The notes: generated by a model from the sequence alone, not told the origin. A DNA stretch of 46,644 nucleotides from an uncultured Acetatifactor sp. (GCA_910584865.1 CAJUCE010000037.1:1-46644), one strand, 5' to 3'; numbered from the stretch's first letter, positions 15,801 to 24,376 are shown. Numbers and translations are program-made.

Positions 15801-18800
15801 ATACCAGCAGTCCATCCAGGCGGTGGAAGAGTATAACAAAGCGCTTTCCTCCGGCGACGGAGTAGCAGAAGCAAAAACGAATTTAGACAGTATACAACAA
15901 TCCGTACAGAACATGACAGGCCAGCTTGAAGGCTCACAGGATGTCTTTGACGGCATCTTTGAGGGAATTAACAGGAATGCGGAGACAGCCTATCAAATAA
16001 GCCAGGCATTTGAAAACGATACTTCTGTACAGCGCTATGCCGAACAGCTCAGAGGTCTGTCCGATATTGATTTAAAGGCAATAAATTTTGAAGATAATGT
16101 TCAAAGTCCCGGCGAAGACGCATTTGGCGCATTAATCGAGATTCTTGGATTATCAGAAGACCAGGTACAGAAGCTGATAGACAAACTGGTTGAATTGGAA
16201 TACATCCAGGGTGAAGTGCAAGGTTCGATTCCCGATATTGAAGTTTCGTTTCATATAGACGATTATAAAGATTCCCTTGATGATATCCAAGCCTCTATTT
16301 CCACTCTCCGCGCTGCCCTTGATGCGCTGAATTCCGGTAACCTAAGTAAAATAGAAGTAATAGACCTGATGCAGCAGTTTCCGGAGCTTGTCCCTTACAT
16401 AGATTTGACAGCAGATGGATTCGGCAATCTGTCAGCTGGATTAAGCGAATTGATTGAACAACAGCCTATTTCCCTGATTCAGAGTCTGGAAGCATTAAAG
16501 ACGTCCCTCACCACAGACGCAGAGCGGGAACAGGTGGCATTACTCATAGATTCCCTGCAGCGTCTAAGTTCCTATGGCGATACTGGTGTAGAAGCATATA
16601 TAACAAGTATTGGTTCCACCTGGGGAGATACGGCAAATGTAATCGGGGGAGTAACCACCCAGTTTGAAAATCTGGCAAAAGTGCAGGAAGCGGTGGCAGA
16701 CGGATTAACCATGTCAGCAAATGCGGCGGCAGAACTGGCCGGTATGTATCCGGAGATTCTTACAAGTGCGGAAGTCACTGCGGACGGGCAGATAACATTG
16801 AATGCAGATGTGGTAAAAAGTGTTCTCGACGGAGATAAATCGGTTGTCAATGCACAGATCGCAAAGCTGGAAGCAGATAAAGCGGTTCTTACGGCTAAGA
16901 AATCTTATGCGGAAGCACAGCTGAATATCGCAAAACAGGTAGGAGAAGGGGAAGGGCAGATATCAAAAGAAATCGCCCAATACCGTCTTGACATTGCAAA
17001 CAGCCTGTTACAGGCCTTGATAGACGCCGGAATGCAAGAAGACCGGGCCTATGCAGCAGTTGCCGCGAATATGGCTGGAAATATGGATGAATACAACCGG
17101 ATTGTCGGAGAGGTTGCACAGGATACATCTATAAACATGGATGCAGCAGCCGTATCCATGGCAGAGTCCATAAGCATTAACAGCGTAAATGCCCAGACAT
17201 CATTTGAGAACATCCAGAAGAAGGTGTGGGATCTGGCCGATGCGATTAAAGCGGCATCCAGTGGTAACCGTGCAGGAAATGCGGGTACTTACGGAGGAGG
17301 CGGTTCCAAATCAAAAGGCGGAATCAAAGCAGTGAAGCATTCCGGTGACTTTAATACCGTCCTTTCTGACTATAAAGCCCAAACTGTAGATTTTGCCGAT
17401 TTCAAATCACAGCTTGAAGTTGATATCAAGGGATATACCGATGCTATCTCAAATATTGATACCCAAATCGGCATATTGAAAAACCTGCAGGCGACTTTCG
17501 AAACCAATGGCGGTATTGGCGGACATGGCTATGCAGATAAGCTGAAAGAACTCCAAAAAGACAAAGACAAAATAAATAATGCGTTAAAAGAGGCAGCAGG
17601 CGATAAGAAGTCCTCTCAGGAGACTATCGAGACCTTTGACTGGATAGAGACGGTATTGTCACGGATACAGCGCACAATCAAGAATCTTGGTAATATCGTA
17701 TCTGCCACATGGAGAAACTGGACAAAACGTAATACAGCACTATCATCCGAGTTAAAGGAAGTCAGGAAAGAAATCAGCATGCAGGAGTCGGCCTATAAAG
17801 GCTATATGAAGAAAGCAGAATCCGTTGGACTGTCAGATTACTATAAAGAACTGGTAAAAAACGGCGACTTTTCTATTCAGGAAATAGCAAATGATTCTTT
17901 AAAGGCACAGATTCGGAGCTATAAAGAATGGTATGAGAAAGCACTGGATGCGGCAGATGCAGTTGAAGAACTTAATAATAAATTAGCAGAATTAGAGAAA
18001 ACAAAATTTGATCATGTATCGAAGCAGTTTGACGATATTTTGCAGAAAATTGAAAGCAAAAAATCCCTGATTGACGAATCAATTACCCAGACTGAAGAAC
18101 AGGGTTATCTTGTAAGCATAAAATACTATGAAGCACTCCTCAAAACGGAGAAATCAAATCTTACACTTCTTGAAAAAGAACGGGAAGCAATGGTTTCCTC
18201 CCTGAATGATGCAGTTGCCGAAGGGGCGATAGAAAAAGAGTCCGAAGAATGGTATCGGATGTGCAATGAGATTAATGAAGTAACGCTTTCCATAGAGGAA
18301 GCCAATACTGCAGTGATTCAATACGGAAATTCTATCCGTGACATAGAATGGAGTGTTTTTGATCTCTTACAGGAAAAGATTTCCCATGTCACATCAGAAG
18401 CAGAATTCCTGATAGATCTTCTAAGCAATGATAAACTTTATGATGATAAAGGGCAGCTTACTAATGAAGGCATGTCTACTATGGGGCTCCACGGAGTCAA
18501 TTACAACACCTATATGGAACAGGCTGACAAATATGCCCAGGAAATGCTTCGAATTGACAAACTGCTTGCAAATGATCCTCATAATCAGGAGCTGGCAAAT
18601 CGCAGACAGGAACTTTTAGAGCTTCAACAGGAAATGATTGTTGCCGCCGAAGGCGAAAAAGAAGCAATTGTTGATATGGTGGAGGAAGGTATCCAGCTTG
18701 AACTATCTGCCCTGAAGGAACTAATTGATACTTACACGGATGCCCTGGATTCCCAGAAGGATTTGTATAATTATCAGAAAAAGGTAAAGGAACAGACAGC

Positions 18801-20172
18801 AGAGATTGCATCAATCCAAAAGCAGCTCTCCGCCTATACAGGTGATATGTCAGAGGAAACAAAGGCAAAAGTCCAAAAACTTACCGTGTCATTGGAGGAT
18901 GCAAAAGAAAACCTGGAAGAAACGCAATATGATCAGTATATTTCAGACCAGAAGAAGATGCTGGATAACTTATACAATGAATATGAATCCATCCTGAACC
19001 AGCGTCTTGACAATATCGATGCACTCATAGCTGATATGATTACGCAGATTAATAATAATGCATCCATCATTAGTACAACTTTATGTGATAAGGCTGAGTC
19101 TGTAGGCTATATGCTGTCTGATAGTATGGCAGCTATCTGGAATACAACAACCTCCGGGATTAATCAGGTACTTACGGTTTACGGTTCCAGTATTACAAAC
19201 GGACTCTATACAGTTAACAGCACAGTCGAGAATGTCATCGGCACAATGGGAACCAATATTTCCAATAGTGTTGCCTCTGCTTCTGAAGCTGCTGCCAACA
19301 AACTGAATAGTATAAATTCCAGTATTGCAGGACTATCATCTGCTACTGCTACGGTAAACAGCGCTATTAATACTGTGAACACAAATCTTCAGAACTTGAT
19401 TTCACAAATTTCTGCATCCACAAAGGAGATTAAGTCTTCTATCTCATCCAATGCAGGCAGTTCTGATAACTCTGGTAGCAGCGGTTCTGACTCAGGAAGT
19501 TCAAATAATACAGAGTCCAGCTCCGAACCATTCAGAGATAAGGAAGATGGATACGATAAGAATAAGCTGAATACCAATACAAGTATTGTAGACCGTTTGA
19601 AATACAATAACTTTGACTCGTCCTATTCTGCCCGTAAAGAATATTTCAATTCTCTTGGTGGAAGCGGCACCTATACCGGATCCGCAAGTCAAAATGAATG
19701 GCTTATTGAGCAGATGAAGCTAAAGGGATATAAGAATGGTGTACTAAATGTAGATCGAGATCAGCTTGCCTGGACGCAGGAAGGAGGGCGAAAAGAGGTT
19801 ATCGTCAAGGCTGATGGAACAGTGATACGGCCAGATGGCTCTGTTTTGACCCCGCTGCAAAAGGGAGACAGCGTATTCAATCCGGATGTTACGGAGCAGT
19901 TTTACCAGATGGTGAAAAATCCGGAGGGCTTCTTCCGGAATTGTACGATTTCTGAATTTACTGGGGGCATGAATGTTCCACCGGAAATAAAGAGTGTAAA
20001 AGGGGATACCATTAATAATTTTGAAACGAAGATTGAAATTGACCATGTGATGGACTATGAAGATTTCGTTCAAAAGCTTCCAAAAGATAAACGAGTAGTG
20101 AAATTCATTCAGGCTGCTACCCTGGGAGAAGCAACCGGGGGAAGCAAATTGAAGAAATATCAATTCCGTTAG
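12847..20172 (+). CDS. Phage tail tape measure protein, TP901 family
   Basis: A 2,441-residue protein of the tape-measure type. Residues about 15-100 hold three imperfect 27-residue repeats (QIKSDINELNDIKIPLIG and similar). The TP901 core spans about 215-560, with AKELDSALTDLSRVS, TTFSRAGYSL and LIAGKNRSNQISAVLQ. A hydrophobic stretch follows at about 705-740. Long coiled-coil-like regions fill 750-2180. There is a Ser/Gly/Asn linker near 2200-2226. The C-terminal region contains LAWTQEGGRKEVI ... PLQKGDSVF, typical of tape measure ends. In siphoviruses such a protein sets tail length and is ejected into the host. The length would fit a very long tail if the usual ratio applies. The ribosome site is AAGGAGG. 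No other virion gene is nearby, which is odd. Codon use is less AT-biased than its neighbours. Confidence 0.9.
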   Translation: MEQDNFFLDLIASLKKNESKKQIKSDINELNDIKIPLIGTLNRPKTRKQLKEDIKSMGDIDVPLTGKLNKAKTKAQIKQDLASADATVKLTGKFDSRSIGKSVQQVTSKAQKEIDSQPLEVAFSVKKEKLINDIKLLGQQNSRLFKDTGMSVKYNSLLDSAEMARNTVELSTLRTQLGSLRSELKVTGNAGLTMTDTLKNGLSKVLQFFGGHGIITQFTAQLRNAWAEAKELDSALTDLSRVSSDITRGSFSGYLDRVISKTKELSVAAKDYIDAVTTFSRAGYSLVDSEVLAGAAVQLEKVGDMSAEAASKSLLSGLQAYGEIDGYGMDQLAEKAQALNDKIDIIGNTASITQKEVAEGIQAVGSVMGDANTSVDEFISLLAAGNRSVQDSDKVALAIRTSALRIRGCTSELEEMGETTDDVIESTSTLAAKIKALTNIDGNGGVNILEADGETFRSIYDIYNDIAKVYNKMSDVDASSLLELIAGKNRSNQISAVLQNMSEANVLLERSLNAAGTASAEYEIYLNSAEAASERFGIAMTETYNNILSGETVKGLTNAGTAVLEFANKWGIVEGTLKGFLALGILKGITTLTVAFKNSAVQVSNYGAALNAVKDIGTYTQGTRDYAKAMNTLITSCANLTDAQLKQVLANKNLGKSQLIEILQLDLLKEEEQEARLAQLGLVESTEAQTAANGAAAASTFSLKSAMSGLGATIKSVIAANKLSIAIMGISAVIGIVTTSISKYNQKLEESRQKAAELANAHKEQQAALDAEVKKYQELKESLDSGNLSAGEARSVKEQLLEIQNSLVDSYGAEASNIDLVNGKYQEQLGLLTELSKEKASDFVIENRDVFEEAKKHLEKEKTFDLGTVTSWSKRSPITKEQQDLLDYIETYSQFLHLTYKGGADTSAVSISVKADVQNADEVMRQFAKDLEEYGNTNGINVSGILDNIPEQLRNAWTDELKEYKSTYDEFIRAEIIRSDALRPLYQQSIQAVEEYNKALSSGDGVAEAKTNLDSIQQSVQNMTGQLEGSQDVFDGIFEGINRNAETAYQISQAFENDTSVQRYAEQLRGLSDIDLKAINFEDNVQSPGEDAFGALIEILGLSEDQVQKLIDKLVELEYIQGEVQGSIPDIEVSFHIDDYKDSLDDIQASISTLRAALDALNSGNLSKIEVIDLMQQFPELVPYIDLTADGFGNLSAGLSELIEQQPISLIQSLEALKTSLTTDAEREQVALLIDSLQRLSSYGDTGVEAYITSIGSTWGDTANVIGGVTTQFENLAKVQEAVADGLTMSANAAAELAGMYPEILTSAEVTADGQITLNADVVKSVLDGDKSVVNAQIAKLEADKAVLTAKKSYAEAQLNIAKQVGEGEGQISKEIAQYRLDIANSLLQALIDAGMQEDRAYAAVAANMAGNMDEYNRIVGEVAQDTSINMDAAAVSMAESISINSVNAQTSFENIQKKVWDLADAIKAASSGNRAGNAGTYGGGGSKSKGGIKAVKHSGDFNTVLSDYKAQTVDFADFKSQLEVDIKGYTDAISNIDTQIGILKNLQATFETNGGIGGHGYADKLKELQKDKDKINNALKEAAGDKKSSQETIETFDWIETVLSRIQRTIKNLGNIVSATWRNWTKRNTALSSELKEVRKEISMQESAYKGYMKKAESVGLSDYYKELVKNGDFSIQEIANDSLKAQIRSYKEWYEKALDAADAVEELNNKLAELEKTKFDHVSKQFDDILQKIESKKSLIDESITQTEEQGYLVSIKYYEALLKTEKSNLTLLEKEREAMVSSLNDAVAEGAIEKESEEWYRMCNEINEVTLSIEEANTAVIQYGNSIRDIEWSVFDLLQEKISHVTSEAEFLIDLLSNDKLYDDKGQLTNEGMSTMGLHGVNYNTYMEQADKYAQEMLRIDKLLANDPHNQELANRRQELLELQQEMIVAAEGEKEAIVDMVEEGIQLELSALKELIDTYTDALDSQKDLYNYQKKVKEQTAEIASIQKQLSAYTGDMSEETKAKVQKLTVSLEDAKENLEETQYDQYISDQKKMLDNLYNEYESILNQRLDNIDALIADMITQINNNASIISTTLCDKAESVGYMLSDSMAAIWNTTTSGINQVLTVYGSSITNGLYTVNSTVENVIGTMGTNISNSVASASEAAANKLNSINSSIAGLSSATATVNSAINTVNTNLQNLISQISASTKEIKSSISSNAGSSDNSGSSGSDSGSSNNTESSSEPFRDKEDGYDKNKLNTNTSIVDRLKYNNFDSSYSARKEYFNSLGGSGTYTGSASQNEWLIEQMKLKGYKNGVLNVDRDQLAWTQEGGRKEVIVKADGTVIRPDGSVLTPLQKGDSVFNPDVTEQFYQMVKNPEGFFRNCTISEFTGGMNVPPEIKSVKGDTINNFETKIEIDHVMDYEDFVQKLPKDKRVVKFIQAATLGEATGGSKLKKYQFR

Positions 20173-20174
20173 CA

Positions 20175-20197
20175 GGTAGTGCCTTTATGGCACTGCC
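20175..20197 (+). terminator. Hairpin just after the tape measure gene
   Basis: GGTAGTGCC (20175-20183) pairs with GGCACTGCC (20189-20197), with one G-U pair and a 5-nt loop. No U-tract follows, so it may stabilise the transcript end rather than terminate it. Confidence 0.5.
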
Positions 20198-20385
20198 GAC
20201 ATGACAGGATATAGGCAATCAGAAAAGAGAATTCTTTTATTCGAAAATAAGAATTGCGATTATGGCTGGATTTGTCCAATGAAAATTCAGCTATAATTGT
20301 AAATTGAAATAGACAAAAATAAGCATATAAAAACAGAATATAGAAAAATGAAAAACTGATTAATGTCCTTCCTGTAATAAAAGAA

Positions 20386-20520
20386 TTGAGAAGTAAAGAA
20401 GTAGTGAAGGCAATTATAGAAGAATTTTGCCAGGATACACCGAATAAAAATGTTCACGAGAAACCAATGGCTAAACGTGGAAAATTAAAGAAAGATAACA
20501 ATTTGGAAGTAGTAAAGTGA
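20386..20520 (+). CDS. Small basic protein (about 44 aa), start uncertain
   Basis: A frame open from 20,344 to the TGA at 20,518 gives a plausible small protein (SKEVVKAIIEEFCQDTPNKN ... MAKRGKLKKDN). It has no ATG at its start; TTG 20386 or GTG 20401 are options. The Lys-rich end suggests nucleic acid contact. The stop overlaps the next small gene's ATG, which suggests translational coupling and supports it being real. Not recognised. Confidence 0.35.
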   Translation: MRSKEVVKAIIEEFCQDTPNKNVHEKPMAKRGKLKKDNNLEVVK

Positions 20521-20693
20521 TGCAACTGAATAAAGAAGAAAGAATTAAAGACGGCAAAAATTTATTTTCAGTATTTTGCGTAATGGGTAGCGTGGTATAT
20601 GTGAAGTATGCGCAAGATGTAAACAGTAGCCCATCCTACGAACTGGAAGAAGTGTTGAAACACTATCGAAAAATGGAAATTATGGAGAAGTAA
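20520..20693 (+). CDS. Small hypothetical protein (57 aa)
   Basis: A 57-residue product (NKEERIKDGKNLFSVFCVMG ... YELEEVLKHYRKMEIMEK), soluble-looking with a helical tail. Its ATG overlaps the stop of the upstream small gene. Not recognised. The pair sits between the tape measure gene and xis and may be an accessory cassette. Confidence 0.4.
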   Translation: MQLNKEERIKDGKNLFSVFCVMGSVVYVKYAQDVNSSPSYELEEVLKHYRKMEIMEK

Positions 20694-20870
20694 ATATTGT
20701 GTAGAGCAACTTGTTGATTAGCCGAGGTAAGGGCATGGTTATCTAATTGTGTCTTTCCTAATATTATTGTAGATGAAAATTTTAAGAGTGAATATTGTTG
20801 TGCTGTAAAATTATAGCATTTTCTATAAAATGAATAGGGATCTATGAATTGGAGTGTGATGTAATAAAAT

Positions 20871-21077
20871 ATGGGAACAAAAGGATTAGAGATGCCTTTT
20901 TGGCTTAAAGTAACATTGACAATTAAAGAAGCGGCAGCTTATTCAAATATAGGAATCAATAAAATTGAAGAGTTATTGAAGCAGCCTCAATGTGATTTTG
21001 TATTATATGTAGGTAATAAAAAACTGGTAAAAAGGAAAGAGTTTGAGCAGTACATATCAAAAAGTTTGGAAATTTAA
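20871..21077 (+). CDS. xis: Excisionase (Xis), Tn916-like
   Basis: A 68-residue protein with the layout of Tn916 Xis: PFWLKVTLTIKEAAAYSNIG, then INKIEELLKQ, then a wing with YVGNKKLVKRKEFEQYI. It is a winged-helix DNA-bending protein that directs the integrase toward excision. The next gene is the integrase, as in Tn916. ATG 20871 is used because the Tn916 protein also has several residues before the IPIW-like block. ATG 20892 has a closer ribosome site (AAGG) and would give 61 residues. A third copy of TTGTGTAG (20697-20704) lies upstream and may be a recombination protein site. Confidence 0.85.
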   Translation: MGTKGLEMPFWLKVTLTIKEAAAYSNIGINKIEELLKQPQCDFVLYVGNKKLVKRKEFEQYISKSLEI

Positions 21078-21130
21078 GGCAGGGTTTAGGTAGAAAATTC
21101 AATTTGATTATTCCCAAATGCCAGGGGATA

Positions 21131-21139
21131 TGCTATAAT
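21131..21139 (+). promoter_or_regulatory. Extended -10 promoter before the integrase gene
   Basis: TGCTATAAT is a TG-extended -10 box with a perfect hexamer (21134-21139). The -35 region is weak (TTCCCA, 17 bp upstream). Start of transcription would fall about 45 bp before the integrase ATG. Confidence 0.55.
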
Positions 21140-21193
21140 ATTAGCTTGTATCAAACTCTTTTTGTTGGAATACAGCAGAAAGGAGTTGATTTT

Positions 21194-22327
21194 ATGGGTA
21201 AAGACATAAAGGGTAAAGAGCTTGGAGTCGGTATCTGTCAAAGAAAGGATGGTTTATACACAGCACGATTTGTAAGCAAGAGAACTGGTAAAGCAGTTCA
21301 AAAATATTTCCCGAAACTACAGGAATGCCGTAAGTGGTATGCAGATGCAAAATTTGAAGATGAACATGGCGGTATCAATGCATCTGGAGATATGACAGTA
21401 ACGGCATGGTTTGATTATTGGATCGAAAACATCAAAGGTGACAGCATAAGAGCAAATACAATAAGAAATTATAAAGAACGGTTTGAGCATAATATAAAGA
21501 AGTGTATAGGCAATATGATATTGTCGGAGGTAAAACCAATGCACTGTCAGAATGTTCTAAACCAGATGAAGGATAATTATAAGTCATCTACCATATATCA
21601 GACAAGAATCACTTTATATTGTATGTTCTCTGATGCAGTTGAAAATGATGTGATATGTAAAAATCCAGTGACAAAGGGAATAAAACATAATATTGGGAAA
21701 GAACCTAAGAAGGTCAGGGCATTAACTATTGACGAACAAAAGAAATTTCTGGAAGTTGCGGAGAAAAGCAGCAATTATAATCAGTTCGCTTTTATTCTAC
21801 AGACAGGATTGCGTACAGGTGAGTTGATAGGATTGAAGTGGTCTGATATTGACTGGGAAAAGCGTGTCATACACATACAGAGAAGCATGGAGTACAGATA
21901 CAGCGTTGGCGAATGGCGAATTGGAGAACCTAAAAGCAAATCCGGCTATCGTGACGTACCTTTGACAGAAGAGGCGGTTGCAATCTTGAAAAGGCAGAAA
22001 GAGAAACATAAAGAAATCAAAGTAATCAATATGCAGTTCGGGGAACATGTATTTCTAAGCAGGAAAGGCGAACCAACAAAAAATTCAGCTTATGATACTT
22101 CATTGTTTAAACTGTGTGACAAAGCCGGTATAAGACGTTTCTCAATGCATGTATTAAGGCATACGATGGCTACAAGATGTATTGAAGGTGGTATGCGCCC
22201 TAAGACTTTGCAAGTAGTTTTGGGTCATGCAAATGTAGGTATCACAATGAATTTGTATGTCGATGTGACAGAGGAAGAGAAGTTCAAAGAGGTAGAAAAA
22301 ATAGAAAGTGCCTTAAAAATTGTGTAG
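21194..22327 (+). CDS. int: Tyrosine recombinase/integrase, Tn916 Int-like
   Basis: A 377-residue integrase with an arm-binding N-terminal part (GVGICQRKDGLYTARFVSK), a core-binding domain (TVTAWFDYWIENIKG) and the catalytic domain. The catalytic residues can be placed: Arg207 in GLRTGELIG, His319 and Arg322 in HVLRHT, His345 in LGHANVG, and the Tyr355 nucleophile in NLYVDV. It should cut and join attachment sites and, with Xis, excise the element. ATG 21194 follows AAAGGAG at good spacing; the frame is open further upstream but has no ribosome site there. The gene ends 76 bp before ychF, so the right attachment site lies between them. Confidence 0.93.
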   Translation: MGKDIKGKELGVGICQRKDGLYTARFVSKRTGKAVQKYFPKLQECRKWYADAKFEDEHGGINASGDMTVTAWFDYWIENIKGDSIRANTIRNYKERFEHNIKKCIGNMILSEVKPMHCQNVLNQMKDNYKSSTIYQTRITLYCMFSDAVENDVICKNPVTKGIKHNIGKEPKKVRALTIDEQKKFLEVAEKSSNYNQFAFILQTGLRTGELIGLKWSDIDWEKRVIHIQRSMEYRYSVGEWRIGEPKSKSGYRDVPLTEEAVAILKRQKEKHKEIKVINMQFGEHVFLSRKGEPTKNSAYDTSLFKLCDKAGIRRFSMHVLRHTMATRCIEGGMRPKTLQVVLGHANVGITMNLYVDVTEEEKFKEVEKIESALKIV

Positions 22328-22403
22328 TGATTTGTGTAGTTAAATTATAGAGAAAGGTAGAAACCCTTGAAAATCAAGGATTTCCGGACAGGTAAGATAA
22401 ATT
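22320..22403. other. Right end of the element: tandem repeats and probable attR region
   Basis: TTGTGTAGT occurs at 22320-22328 and 22332-22340, a 12-bp period that begins in the int stop codon and suits integrase arm sites. CCTTGA/TCAAGG (22365-22379) is a short inverted repeat, a plausible core crossover. Host ychF starts at 22404, with AGGTAAG as its ribosome site. The window start also contains CCGGACAG, present here at 22384-22391, but eight bases are not enough to call attL. Confidence 0.5.
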
Positions 22404-23501
22404 ATGAAATTAGGAATCGTCGGTTTACCGAATGTAGGGAAAAGCACCTTATTCAATTCGCTGACCAGGGCGGGAGCGGAATCGGCAAATTATCCCTTTT
22501 GCACCATAGACCCCAATATCGGGATCGTGACGGTGCCGGATGAGCGTCTGAAGCTGTTGGGGGATATGTACCAGTCCAAAAAGGTGACCCCCGCAGTGAT
22601 CGAATTCGTGGATATAGCGGGGCTGGTGAAAGGCGCCTCCAAGGGAGAGGGCCTTGGCAATCAGTTTCTGAGCAACATCCGGGAAGTGGATGCTATTGTC
22701 CATGTGGTCAGATGTTTTGAAGATTCAAATGTAGTCCATGTGGACGGCAGCGTGAATCCGCTTCGGGATATTGAGACAATTAATCTGGAGCTGATTTTTT
22801 CCGATCTGGAGGTATTGGAGAGGAGGATTTCAAAGGTTGCGAAGACGGCCAGGATGGACAAGTCCTGTGCGAAGGAGCTGGATCTGCTGGATCGTATCAA
22901 GGCTCATCTGGAGAGCGGATCGCCGGCCAAGACCATGGAGATTACCGATGAGGATGAGCTTACCTTGTTCCGCACATACAATCTGCTGACGTATAAGCCG
23001 GTGATCTATGCTGCCAATGTGGCGGAAGAGGATCTTGCGGACGACGGAGCCTCCAATCCAAAGGTGGCGGAGGTGAGGGAATTTGCCGCCGGAGAACATA
23101 GCGAAGTATTTGTTATCTGTGCTCAGATCGAGCAGGAGATTTCCGAACTGGACGACGAGGAGAAGACCATGTTTCTGGAGGATCTGGGACTTGCGGAGTC
23201 CGGTCTGGAGAAGCTTGTAAAGGCAAGTTATCATGTGCTGGGATTAATGAGCTTTTTGACGGCCGGCGAGGATGAGACCCGTGCCTGGACGATTAAGATC
23301 GGCACAAAAGCGCCCCAGGCCGCAGGCAAGATTCATTCCGATTTCGAGAGAGGATTTATCAAGGCCGAGGTAGTTAATTACCGGGATCTGCTGGAATTGG
23401 GTTCCCTTGCCGCCGCCCGTGAGAAGGGATTGGTGGGGATAGAGGGAAAGGATTATGTTGTGAAAGACGGCGATGTGATCCTTTTCCGCTTTAATGTGTG
23501 A
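22404..23501 (+). CDS. ychF: Ribosome-binding ATPase YchF (Obg family)
   Basis: A 365-residue P-loop protein. The N-terminus (KLGIVGLPNVGKSTLFNSLT) holds the Walker A box, and FVDIAGLVKGASKGEGLGNQFL is the G3/switch region typical of YchF. The base-specificity motif is the relaxed NVAEEDL-type (about residue 200), which fits ATP preference. A TGS-like C-terminal domain (TKAPQAAGKIHSDFERGF) completes it. YchF binds the 70S ribosome and affects stress responses. It is the first host gene after the element. The length is standard and nothing is odd. Confidence 0.96.
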   Translation: MKLGIVGLPNVGKSTLFNSLTRAGAESANYPFCTIDPNIGIVTVPDERLKLLGDMYQSKKVTPAVIEFVDIAGLVKGASKGEGLGNQFLSNIREVDAIVHVVRCFEDSNVVHVDGSVNPLRDIETINLELIFSDLEVLERRISKVAKTARMDKSCAKELDLLDRIKAHLESGSPAKTMEITDEDELTLFRTYNLLTYKPVIYAANVAEEDLADDGASNPKVAEVREFAAGEHSEVFVICAQIEQEISELDDEEKTMFLEDLGLAESGLEKLVKASYHVLGLMSFLTAGEDETRAWTIKIGTKAPQAAGKIHSDFERGFIKAEVVNYRDLLELGSLAAAREKGLVGIEGKDYVVKDGDVILFRFNV

Positions 23502-23509
23502 GGTGTTTT

Positions 23510-24376
23510 ATGAATGTTGGTGATATTGCATTTCCCAATCTGGGAATTTATCTGAAGGATGTACCGAAATCATTCAGTATATTCGGATTTAACATTGCAT
23601 TTTACGGATTGCTGATCGGGATGGGTGTGCTGGCCGGGATCATGATGGCGGCTCATGTTGCGAAGGTGACAGGGCAGAATCCGGATGATTATTGGGATTT
23701 TGCCATCTATGCGGTCGTTTTTTCCATTATCGGCGCGCGTATTTATTATGTGGTCTTTGCGTGGGATTTTTATAAGGATGATTTGATGGGGATATTTCGA
23801 CTGCGAAACGGCGGCTTGGCGATCTACGGAGGGGTCATAGCGGCTTTTATCACGCTTTTTATCTACTGCAGGATCAAGAAGAAGAATCCCCTGTTGGTGG
23901 GGGATACCTGCATGCCCGGGCTGATTCTGGGACAGGCAATCGGACGCTGGGGGAATTTTATGAACCGGGAAGTATTCGGAGAGTATTATGATGGTTTGTT
24001 TTCTATGCAGCTTCCTGTCGACGCTGTGCGGGCCAGGGACATATCGGACAATATCGCCGCGCATATTCCCGAAGGCGCCAATTATATCAATGTCCATCCC
24101 ACTTTTCTCTATGAAAGCGTGTGGAATCTGTTGATCTTCGGATTGTTGCTGGTTTACAGGAAGCATAAAAAGTTCAACGGAGAACTTTGCCTGCTCTATT
24201 TCGGCGGCTACGGGCTGGGGCGTTTTGTCATTGAGGGAATCCGCACGGATACCCTGTTCCTTCCGGGGACCACGATACCGGTATCACAGGTTCTGGCACT
24301 GGTGATGGTCATTTTTTCAGTGGGAGCGGATATCCTGGTCCGTGTCAGGATGGGAAAGCCGTCCCCGAGGACATAA
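23510..24376 (+). CDS. lgt: Prolipoprotein diacylglyceryl transferase
   Basis: A 288-residue membrane enzyme that moves the diacylglyceryl group from phosphatidylglycerol to the lipobox cysteine of prolipoproteins. Several transmembrane segments are clear (GLLIGMGVLAGIMMAAHVA onward). The Lgt signature is present as GQAIGRWGNFMNREVFG near residues 140-157, and the C-terminal helix pattern (GLGRFVIEGIRTD) fits the family. The start is ATG 23510 with GAGGTG 5 nt before it; a GTG at 23498 overlaps ychF and lacks a site. It probably shares a transcript with ychF. Confidence 0.94.
   Translation: MNVGDIAFPNLGIYLKDVPKSFSIFGFNIAFYGLLIGMGVLAGIMMAAHVAKVTGQNPDDYWDFAIYAVVFSIIGARIYYVVFAWDFYKDDLMGIFRLRNGGLAIYGGVIAAFITLFIYCRIKKKNPLLVGDTCMPGLILGQAIGRWGNFMNREVFGEYYDGLFSMQLPVDAVRARDISDNIAAHIPEGANYINVHPTFLYESVWNLLIFGLLLVYRKHKKFNGELCLLYFGGYGLGRFVIEGIRTDTLFLPGTTIPVSQVLALVMVIFSVGADILVRVRMGKPSPRT

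Larger units (their letters stand above)
1..22400. mobile_element. Integrated element with int/xis, TubRZ, two-barrel RNA polymerase-like protein and tape measure protein (left end not in window)
   Basis: The stretch is AT-rich and contrasts with the GC-balanced core genes that start at ychF. Its right end carries a Tn916-type excisionase and tyrosine integrase directly before ychF, which marks the insertion boundary between 22,328 and 22,403. Cargo genes are plasmid-like (TubR/TubZ, ParB fragment), phage-like (tape measure, two-barrel polymerase) or unknown. No terminase, portal, capsid, lysis or conjugation gene is present in the visible part. The left attachment site was not found, so the element may extend upstream. 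Whether it is a prophage, a phage-plasmid or an integrative element cannot be decided from this window. Confidence 0.8.
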
